A DNA stretch of 64,000 nt. It comes from Lamellibrachia columna (Eukaryota; Annelida; Polychaeta; Sabellida; Siboglinidae). Shown in pieces: positions 24,601 to 36,500 of the stretch. Each line of letters starts with the position of its first letter. The first letter of the stretch is position 1. The DNA is taken from assembly GCA_963662155.1 (NCBI GenBank), contig OY759266.1, positions 11,614,835 to 11,678,834 of the forward strand, written 5' to 3'. The translations under genes were made by a program, and so were the position numbers. Below the pieces are notes generated by a model. The model saw only the letters and a program-made list of their open reading frames with translations, was not told the origin of the DNA and made no database searches.

Positions 24601-27600
24601 CCATTGTGTTTCAGGGTATGATCCGTGTGGCTGATGGTGCGGTGTTGGATCGTGAGACGACATCTGTTATCAAAATCACTGTGAGGGTGCAGGATAGTCC
24701 CAATCACCCTGATGTCGCCAAGTATTCCTCGGTACTCGTAAGTGTCACTGCTGTCTTTCACGATCTTCATTTGCTGGGGTTGATTCTAGTCATTAATATG
24801 TTCTGTATAATTTGCCTTCTTTTTGCTTTTTTGAAAACTTTTTCAGTTACATTCATATTTGATAGGGTTGTTCTTTGTGCTATGGTTAATAACAAGGTCA
24901 GATTAAGGGGTAATTTTAGCTTTGGTTAATTTAAATTAGATTAGATCAGAGTTCTTGCAACGATAATATTGCTATGTTGACAGGATTACTGCATCAGTAG
25001 GATGAGGATTCCAGTTACAATGATGTTAGTTTCCTTTATGCCTTTGTAAGTGTATACAAACAATATGAGACTAAAAACAACAGACAGTGTATACAAACAG
25101 CCACATGTACATTCATTATATTGATGTGTATTATCAATAACTAAAAGACATTTAGTTAGCAAGTGTAACTATATTATATGAATGTCACAACTAGCTTGTC
25201 CACTCATCAGTGTAGTGTTCATACACGCCAGTACTCCACATTATGATGCCACACGTCGGGAGCATCAACATCGCTGTCGACTTCACTAGAATCGTCCGTA
25301 TTTTCGTCCGAATATTCCCCGATTTGCCGCAAAGCCTGTTCATAATCGTCGATCCCGCGAATCATGAAACGCCTCCATCCCTAGCCAATTCTAAACTCTT
25401 ATAACTTTCTTATTTCTGAACCAATCTTCGTAAATTTGCAACCAAAATGTCCGCCAATCTCTCTGCTTTCATCCGGGCACTTAAACGTTAGAATAACTTG
25501 AAAAAGTAGCGACATCTTGCGATCAACGTAAACACTAGTCGAAAACCCCGAAATTTCGGGGTCCCGGGTTTAAGAGGTTAAGTGATAATATAGGTTGTTT
25601 TTCATAACAAGTTGCGTCATGTTTGGTGTAGGGCAGCAGTGGGGCGGTTAGAATGTGTAGGGCAGCAGTGGGGCGGTTAGAATGTCAGACTTTCAATCGA
25701 ATCAAATTCTCTTGCTGCCTTTTCTTTTGAAGCTTTGACAATTTCATTCACCCCACGTTGCCTCAGTTCACTCGGCTGTATAAATGAGTACCTGGCAGAG
25801 GTGGAAGAGTCTTCACACAGTAATTGCAGCATTGCTGAATGTGTCCCAGGTCTGCCAGGGGGTGAAGTGTAACGTGCTTTGAGCAGTCTCAACGACTGCA
25901 TACCACGCTATATAAGAACATACCTTTTACCTTTTTTATGTCATCCGTAGGTGCTTATCACTCTGGATGACGACAATGACAATGTACCGAGGTTCGGGTC
26001 ACTTGACTACTACGCAGTGATTGCTCCGACGGTGCCGGTCACTACGAGAATTGTACAGTTGAATGGAGATGACGACGACATTGGAGTGAACGGAAAACTC
26101 GTCTTCGACAAGATCAGTGGTGATCCTGATGGTAAGAGAATGTTAGAATAAAAATAAAGCAATAAATGTTCTGTGTATTTACACCAACTGAATGATATTG
26201 CTGTATGTTTATTTGGATACTTAATTCCCATTGCACAGTTTACTTACAACATATTGGGGTTATAATATATTTTCCCTGGGGGTATGCTTTTGAAGATCAC
26301 ATCTTCAATACGAATACTATGCATTCAAGATTGTCACTTCTTTCAGTTAGTCTACAGTTACAAACACATTTTGAGAATACCAACCTCAAAAACTTACCAT
26401 CCAAAACATAAAGCTGACACTAGAGTTAAACGATGTTGATAATTAAGAGAAAAGTAGTTGTTGACAGTGACGTGAGGGATGACCTCCCTAGATAGATATT
26501 AAGAATTATGTAAAGAGTAACATCCTTAACATTATGTTGTCACTTAAATGAGGAGTTGTGACGGGTGACCATCCTAAGTTTATGTTATCACATATGGGAG
26601 GAATGACCTCCCTCAGCCAGTTTTGATAGTTATACAGGGAGTGACCTCCCTAGCTGATATTGAAGTGGCCTTCCTAAGAGGGGCTAATCATTTGTCTACT
26701 ACTTCTACCCCTGTAGGGTTGTTCCATGTGAATGAGTCGACAGGGGCAGTGACCGTGGCAACGAGTCTGGACAAACATCCTGGCCTCTATAACATCACCG
26801 TTCGCGTGCAAGACAGTGGCTCCCCCACACTGCATAGCACGGCAGTTGTACACATTACGGTGTTAGAGGGAAACAATGCTGCGCCAATATGGAAGTTTCC
26901 TAATGCGACGCACTCATCAGTGAATGTGCTTGAGGTCAGTGACGGTATTGGTGACATTAATTATTTTTAAGGTGAATACACTACGATACAGAACAGTACG
27001 GTACAGTACAGTCAAGAATGAAATGTGAGGGTGAATTAATGTCAGTTGGCTTGTGTAAGTGAGTTAAGTCAATGGAGAACTATGCTATTCTTAAGTTGTA
27101 TTATTTTGATTAAGAATAGATGCATTTGTGTTTTTTCTTTCATGGAAAATATATAAAGGTGTTCATTAATTTAGTTTAATCCATTATGGTGGCTGCTATG
27201 ATAGCGATAAAATTTGGTCTTTGTAGCAGTCTCCCTGACCCACTGAAACATGTTTCTTTTTAAAACCACAGTTAGCAGGTGGTGAATGTATGTGTATTAA
27301 GGTTTATTTTTAATTACAATAAATTAATTAGTGCCATGTTTATTTTATTTAAGATATATTAATTTACAAACTTTTATGAATGACACTGTAATCGCCAACT
27401 GTGACAATATTATAATGTATAAATTTGTGTCCAATAAACATTTCCAACTCCAATTCATGACAAGGTCAGTGACACAGGGATAGTGCCACTGATTTAGCAG
27501 CTCAAAATCCCTGATCAATCTTCATCTGGCCTTTTTAAAAGATTACAAATATCTCTGGCTCTCAATACAACCTCTTGCAGATGCCCTAAATTTGATTGCC

Positions 27601-30600
27601 TTATATATGGCGAGTTGTACTATATGCAAGTAAATCATCTTGTACAGGTTGCATGAAAATAAAAAATTATCATTGTACTTTTTCCTTTGACTTTCATTTC
27701 AAGTCATTTTACTTTTTACTTATTTTTTACTTTTAATCATATAGTTTTAAATAAGTTACTTTTATTCATACTCATGTACAAAAAGTAGTTCTGCCACCAC
27801 TGACTGTATGGAGTACGTCACTTTGCAGTCACCTGTGGCGCCAGTCGACTCAGTGTCATCCTGTGTCAGTTTTAGCCTTTCTCTGCTTGTAGAGCCAGTA
27901 CCTAGGTCTTGAGGTGACACAGGTGTCAGCCAATGACACTGATGAAGGTGACAATGGTCGTGTCAACTATGGCTTCTACTATGACAACAAGTTTGTGTCA
28001 CAGACCCCTGAGTTTACTATCAACCAGTACACAGGGGTAATCACGGGGCGTAGGTTGTTTGACAGGGAGGAGAAAGACACATATGAGGTAAGTGGCTAAT
28101 GGGTGATACATGGCTGAAATGGTTAACATTTCACAGCAAAATTTACTGAAAGGGTTAACATTTCACAATCTAAAATCATAAATGCAATGAATTCATTGTC
28201 GGAAGACACGACTTAGAAGAGATTGGAAAGATCATCCAGACCTGTATAGTTACCATTTCACAAACTAGACAAACCGAAACAACAATAGCACCAAATCAAT
28301 AGTGAAAAATGTGAACAACGCAAACAGAAAAACCAACCCTTGAGCCAGTCTCAATACTCATATGGGTGATTATTGACCATGCTTAAAGTAAGAACTTACG
28401 GTAAGAACTAGTTGTTTTCTTTATGATGTCAGAGTTGGCAGTTTAACCTAGAAATTGTTGGTTGTGTCATTTCAACTTATAATATTATAAGTAGGTAATA
28501 TTGTTGTCAATTATTGATGGCTAATATTACATTCATATGGTCAATGTTACATAAGAAAAGTTGCCTGTTATTTGAAGTAAGTCAAGTAAGACATTTCAAG
28601 AATCAAATAATATCCTGCTTGTTGTTTTATCAGTTTGGTTGTCTAGGTCCATCCACCTACCCATCAATAAATCACCAACACATGCACATATCCACACACC
28701 ACTACCCACCTATCAACACACCCATCCATGCATTCATGCTCACACACACCCGCCCACTACCCACCTATCAATGCACCCATCCATCACAAACCCTCCCACC
28801 CATCCATGCATTCATGCAGACACACACCCGCCCACTACCCACCTATCAATGCACCCATCCATCACAAACCCTCCCACCCATCCATGCATTCATGCACACA
28901 CACACCCTCCCACTACCCACCTGTCAACACACCCATCCATCACAAACCCTCCCACCCATCCATGCATTCATGCACACACACCCGCCCACCCACCCACCTA
29001 TGGAGTCCGTGCGTGTGTTTGCAGCTACAGCTGGTGGCACGTGACTCTGGCCAGCCTCCATTTATGAGCACACAGCTTCTCATTGTACACATCATTGACG
29101 TCAACGACAACGATCCACAGTTTCCACAGTACCAGGTCAGTTTCTACACTACCAGGTCTATATATAGCACTAGCATCTTTAAAATATATTTATTGCTATC
29201 AGCATTTAAGTTGCTGCTGGATGCTGTTAAATTCATATTAAGTAAAAGTAGACAGACACCTCTCAGAGTCATCAGAGTTTGCTCGACGGAGGGTAATTCT
29301 GTCTGATACTGATGAAGGAACATGAAGATCCTGAAAGCTCCTGAGAGTATCTGTTTTACTTTTATTTAATATTAATTGTTGCTGTTTTAAATCAAATTGT
29401 ATTATACACGTACAGAGTCCAGTTCTAAATATATCACTAGCACTTTAAAATAACTTTGTTGTTGCTGTTGTAAGTCAAGCTTTATTAGAATTGTTCAAAA
29501 TCGTTTATATATATATGTTTAACAACGTTCAACTTGCTCTTACTGCACTGTCATGACTGTGTCCCTTTAAGTGATCTGTGTGTTGGTTAGAACTGCTGCA
29601 CGATTCCGAAACACTTCAGCATCTCTGAGAACAAACCAACTGGACATGAACTTGGGCAGATGAAGGCAAAGGACGAAGATGTCGGCAAACATGCCACAAC
29701 CATCTACACCATTGTTGGTAGGCGTTTCCCTTAAAATGCCTTCCTCAATTCAATTAGCCTGTAGATATGTAACTTCTCGTGTCACTACACCTTTCCTCGC
29801 CGCTGCAGCACGCAGGCTCTGGCATAGGAGTTGTACACTGCCAAATCATCTGGTCTGCTAGGCTCTGCTAGGGCATTGTAGCAGATGTTCCATCATTTGG
29901 GGATCCTCTCCACAGTTACATTCAATGTTGGAATCATGGCTATACCCCCACTGCCAGGTTGGCCACGGCTGTCTAGCTCCTTTTGACAGGGACTCCTCGG
30001 AGTCTAGACACTTCGTGAGGTCTTGACTGCAAGTGCATTGACCAATCATCTATTCTGCAGCTGTGTGGTTTACCGTCCAGGGGCTTAACAGCTGTGTGGT
30101 TTACCATCCAGGGACTTAACAGCTGTGTGGTTTACCGTCTAGGGGCTTAACAGTTGTGTGGTTTACCATCCAGGGGCTTAACAGCTGTGTGGTTTACCAT
30201 CCAGGGACTTAACAGCTGTGTGGTTTACCATCCAACTACAATCTACTGCTATTGAAGGAACTTGGAAGCTTTGCATCTGACCAACTTTCAACTAATTCCC
30301 TATCATCGTTTGTCTCTGAATATCCCCAAAGTACGCTGTGACTGTTGAAGTCACCGATTAACACATTTACAGGGTCATCAGTGAAGTCAGCTGGGAAGGA
30401 GAACCCCTCATTAGGTGCATGTTGAGGACTTAAATGTTACTGAGTTCTGACATACAGGATTTATCAACATCAACTCCGCAGCGGACAAAAACATCACTGC
30501 CATACTGATCACGTGGTCTTTTCATCATGAGTGTCATACACAGGATCCTTGGGCGGATACTTGAAGTTCCATGGTGTGCCCCTTGTAGGCAGAAAATGTC

Positions 30601-32621
30601 ACATTTATTTCTCGCGCATGTATCTACCAGAAGCTGTTGTTTAGCTTCTAAAAGACCTTCAACATTGACTGAGATGAGGTAAAATGCCAGCCCTGAGAAG
30701 GACCCACACTTGGTTTTTGTTGGACTGAGTAGTCATTTTTAGCACTCTACAGAAGAGGTGGGTGTAGCATGGTAGAAGGATTCGCAGGCAGGAGCCTGAC
30801 GGGGTTGCAACATGACCGCTCCTTCTGTGACCCTTGTAACTAGAATGGTCGACAGTTTAATCATCTTAATTACATATACACGATGTGTAAATGTCCACTT
30901 CGCTTCATATTGCAGTTCCCACTGGGCTTGCCTCTGCGTGACTTAAATAGTCACCTTGCAGTAGCTGCTCCCATGCGTTTACATAAGAGTGTCTGGTGCG
31001 TTATGTGTGAGAGGGCTGCAATGTGTGTGCTACATTATATAAGAGGGGGGTGCAATGTCATGTTTGTTCATGTTCATACCTGTAGTGCATGAATAGTTTC
31101 ATTAATTGACTTTTATCGTTAGATTGAGTAACTTGTAAACGTGTGAATACCCTCATGTTCTGGTATATAAAGACGGAGCCACTTATGCTGAACTTCTGTT
31201 GGGGCCAGTTGAAAATAATTTATTCATTTGTCCGATGATTTCCTTGAAACTAATTAATACATTTGCACAAACGAGCTAACATGCCACAGTAGATACCAGA
31301 CAGGTTCGATTTTCTATGAAATGAGATGAATGAAAAAAGTTGAATTCAGGAGACACCATTAATAGTATTTTAGATTTTTCACATAACATTTTGCTGCTTG
31401 GGAAATTGACAACAAACCATCATTATGTTAATTTGTTTAACACATAGAACATTATTATCACCAAGTGGTCTTCAATGTATTTATAGAACAACCCTAGATT
31501 AAATCCTTTGTTGTCAGTAAACTAAACTGCCAAGTGTTATTCTGCAGGTGGTGACCCTACAGGAACATTTAGAGTGAACAGTTCAACTGGGGTTCTGTCA
31601 CTGAACAAGGAACTCAACTATCAGACCCAGAGGATTTACCACCTATATATCCGGGCCAGCAACATCCTACCCGCATCAGCGTCGTCACTTCCAAAGAACT
31701 GCAAATGTAGCGACCCATCCCTGGTCACCGTCATTGTCACCGTGGACGGCAACAGCACTAAGCCTGTCTTCACTTACCGACAGTATAATTCATGTAAGTA
31801 TTACTATGTGATAGGATTGTCTGAAGAGATTCACAGTATGAAATGTTATATGGGATTGGCTGAAGAGTACCATAGTGTGAAATTATCTCAGCTGGTTTAT
31901 GAACATTGTTTCCTTCAGTCTTTAAAAGTGCATGTCCCAGTAATGGAAAAAGTCAGGTTGATGTGTAAGTATATGTATATACAGTAAAGACTTGAATAGG
32001 ACACACACATGTTCATGCTGACATGGTAACCACATGTATTATGTATGTGTAACATTTGACATGCTTGTAAAAGCCTTGCTGGTCAGCTGGTGACAGCACT
32101 GTGACATGTGACAGCACAGTGACATGTGATAGGCATCCGTGACATTCTGTCGTCAGGTATTGCTGTGACAGCCCCAATGGGCACGCTGGTGACAGTAGTA
32201 GAAGCAAGCAGTCAGACAGCGGTGAAGTACTCCATCACCTCTATGGAGCGCGCCAACACCGACTCACCCCAAGACCCTGTGGTGGTCAATAAGACGACCT
32301 TCTACATTGGCCCGTCTAATGGCACGGTCTACAGCAACGCCCTCATGACCAAGTACAAGGACCACTACTTCACAGCAGGACTCAAAGCCACTGGGCTGAC
32401 TGGCTTTAGTGCAGCTGAACTGCGAGTGAGTATTGCATGCATGCATGTGCGTGAATGTGCATGTATGTGTTACCTATGCATGTACAGTACAAGTATGTAT
32501 GTATTATTTATGCATGTTTTATGTAGTTATTATGTATATTATGTATGAAATTATGTGTGTGTGCATATACAGTATATTGTGTGTGTGTGCGTGCATGCGT
32601 GCGTGCGTGCGTGTGTGTATA

Positions 32622-32669
<48 letters not shown>

Positions 32670-33537
32670 CCTTGTTGTTCTCTATAGTAGCGCACTACCT
32701 AATAGATGCACACCCCCCTTTTTGAGAAGTGAAACATGCGCAAAACATAGATTTTCAGGAGTGAAGGCACGCTAAATGCAAATGACGGCAGTACTCACCT
32801 TGCAGACTCTTTAGAAATAATTCATAGTGTGTGTGTTTAGCTGCAACATGGCAGCACATTGTTATCACTACTGGCGGCTTTCGCCAAATGTCTGTGGAAG
32901 TACTAGGACTAGCTTTTACTTGTTTTATAGCTCACTCGCCATCAGCAAAGCGTGCGAGTTTGGATTGTCTATTTAATGATGCTCAAAGAATCAAGTGGTG
33001 GCTGGCTGACGTTGTTTGTCTGGAATTACAAAAACCACGAATGAACGTGCTTTTTCAGTGTCTGTCTTGTGTGTTTTTGTAGTGTGTTGATCGAGTGTCG
33101 TTTGGTTTGGTAGATGCGCTGAAACTGCATCTTTGCTAAATGCAAAACAAACAACGCAACACCTCATTGTAGGCTTACATTAAGTTTATTTAGCACCATC
33201 AAAACAATTTGAAGCACATGTAGATTGGACAAAATACATCATGCAAAACAAGCGCTAGTTATGAAATAGATCTGTGATCAATGACATGGTTCCCGAGTCA
33301 TTCCCTAAAAGCACCCCACATGCACAGTTCACAGTGGCGCCACACTGCAGATTAGCTACCGGTCTGATTTAGTTCACAGTGGCGCCACACTGTGGATTAG
33401 CAACCAGTCTGATTTAGAGGCTGATTTCACCCATAGTGGCACATCATGATTCGGGCCACGTTTGAGAACTAGTAGACATGCACCCAAGCCTTCGCACTCA
33501 CGCACTGCGCATCTATAGGGAAAAACATGGTATATAT

Positions 33538-33588
<51 letters not shown>

Positions 33589-36500
33589 TATACATAATAC
33601 AGTAAATATATATATATGTATATATACCATGTTTTTCCCTATATAAACATATATATGTATATATATATATATATATACACACACACATATATACATATGC
33701 CACATATTAACCTGTAGGATAGTTGCTTTTCCAAAGTTAAAAGGTAAATGTTAATGTGCTGGTCTTTTTTATATTGTCACAGGCAAATATTTATTCATAA
33801 ATGAATAATGTGGTTTTTTACCAGATATGGACGACACTTTCCAGTCAAAAAGTGATCCTGACCTTTAAGAGGCCTCTTGATGACGTCAAGCGTGACTTGC
33901 CACAAATCATCAGGTATGTATTATGTTAGTGTTGTGAATCGGCTTGATTTTCATAATCGATCATCGGTTTTGGCCAAACCGATCTACGATTGATTTGATA
34001 TTCGCCAGTTCTTGACTTTTGTAGACTCTTATTATAGATGTTTGTCTTTTCAGTGGCCTCATTTTACTGTGGATTGTCCTTGAGGAAAATGTATGTTTAT
34101 TATAATTATTAATGCATGTTCCCCTTAAAAATTAATAGGTTTTTAACATTTGGCACAGTTTCTACATTTATTTTATGCTTCCATAAAAGAAACATAATTT
34201 TAATAAATTGAATTCACCTACATACTCTACTGCAATAAAGAACACTGCTAGATTAGAACGTTAGATTAGTACGAGTGGTATTTGACATGTTTAACATTCA
34301 TGCGTTTATACCCTAGTTTAGGTTGACATGTCATGCATTGTTACAGACTGATATTTCATGCAATGTTACATACTGATACGTCATGCATTATTACAGACTG
34401 ACTGCTCATATATTGCTACAGACCGATATCCCAGTTACATGTCATGGTTCAGACTGATATATCTGTTACATGTCATGTTTCGGACTGATAATTCAGTTAC
34501 ATTTCATGGTTCAGACTGATATACATGCTACATGTCATATTTTGGACTGATAACTCAGTTACACTTCATGGTTCAGACTGATATCTCAGTTACATGTCAT
34601 TTTCCAGGCTGATATCAAACATGACAAATGGAGGCATTGTTTGTGTTGGTGACCCAAGATATCATATCACCGGAGCCAACATTGTTGATGTTACATGGTA
34701 AGCTCTTACCTGTAACTTAATGGTAAGCTCATTCTTACCTGTAACTGAATGATAAGCATCAGGGTGTCAATGAAATGTAGTATACTATGCAGACGTATTC
34801 TCACCACTCAATTGTGCATATGTTACTACCACTAAAAGTGTGTATACACATTACACACATACTATTAAATGGTACATATGCTACTACCACTAAAAGTGTG
34901 TATACACATTACACACATATACTATTAAATGGTACATATGCCACTACCACTAAAAGTGTGTATACACATTACACACATACTATTAAATGGTACATATGCT
35001 ACTACCACTAAAAGTGTGTATACACATTACACATATATACTATTAAATGGTACATATGCTACTACCACTAAACGTGTGTATACACATTACACACATATAC
35101 TATTAAATGGTACATATGCTACTACCACTAAAAGTGTGTATACACATTACACACATATACTATTAAATGGTACATATGCTACTACCACTAAAAGTGTGTA
35201 TACACATTACACACACATACTATTAAATGGTACATATGCTACAACCACTAAAAGTGTGTATACACATTACACACATATATCATTAAATGGTACACTTGTT
35301 AATATAAACACTTTTGACAGTAGAACAAATCTTTGCAAACTAGTAAAATAACATGTTTACTACTCTGATAGTCCTGACTTTTTTGTAATAGAAACCCTGG
35401 AGATTTGTTCTCCTGAGCAGGAGAACAGGAGATGTGTAGGATTTCCAGGAGTCTCCTGGCAATTACAGGAGACTCGACATGTATGAATGTACACATAGGT
35501 TAGTTGACATTTGACCCACCGCGGGGTGAACTAGACACTCTGCTTTGTGCAGGACGGATCTGGTGATCCATGTTATTGACGGCCACACCCACAAGGTGAT
35601 GCCAGGCCCGGAGGTAATCGATGTTCTAAACAAGAATCCCGGGGTGCTGGCTGCCATGGGCGTCCAGGGCATGGCGGTAAGTGTCAACTACCCCAACACA
35701 TGCTGGTCAAACACAGTGTACATCACACTAGTGTGTCAGATTTCGACAGTAAATAAAAACAAATAATGCTGGTTCTGACACATTTTGACAGGCAGATCTT
35801 TGTAATTTCTGTTGAGTTTTCAATCTATAACTATATGTTTTGATGGATAGTCTTTATAAATATTTTGTTGTCAGTGGAATTGTGTTACTGTATGCATATT
35901 GTTGCTATGCAGATAATAGCTGTTCATTATAATTCTTAATGTATTATATATGTTCATTTTAATATATCAAATACCTGAAATGCATGCTCTCAATAAAGAA
36001 CTTCCTTAAAACATGAATATTTTCTCACTTTCAGCCCAATTGTCCAGGAGTGAATATTTTGTGAAAATTATTTCTGAGTTAATTTATTCTATGAAGCAGA
36101 TTCACTCAGGTGGTGCTTTTTAATTCTGATTCACTTCGGTGGTGCTTTTTAATTCTGATTCACTCAGGTGGTGCTTTTTAATTCTAATTCACTCAGGTGG
36201 TGCTTTTTAATTCTGATTCACTCAGGTGGTGCTTTTTAGGTCTGATTCACTCAGGTTGTGCTTTTTAGTTCTGATTCACTCAGGTGGTGCTTTTTAGTTC
36301 TGATTCACTCAGGTGGTGCTTTTTCATTCTGATTCACTCAGGTGGTGCTTTTTAGTTCTGATTCACTCAGGTGGTGCTTTTTCATTCTGATTAACTCAGG
36401 TGGTGCTTTTTCGTTCTGATTCACTCAGGTGGTGCTTTTTAGTTCTGATTCACTCAGGTTGTGCTTTTTCATTCTGATTCACTCTGGTGGTGCTTTTTAA

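Noticed and set aside
25677..25901. 74-codon frame on the - strand as a small gene
   Set aside because: It lies in an interspersed repeat that recurs at 43.5 kb with disruptions; no evidence of selection.
28514..29306. Frames of 142-192 codons rich in His and Pro
   Set aside because: The 78-bp CCCACC/CATCC array; the real exon 24 starts at 29025 after GTTTGCAG.
34787..35351. 140-codon repeat protein ([17 protein letters not shown])
   Set aside because: 60-bp array (a multiple of three) in the intron before exon 30.
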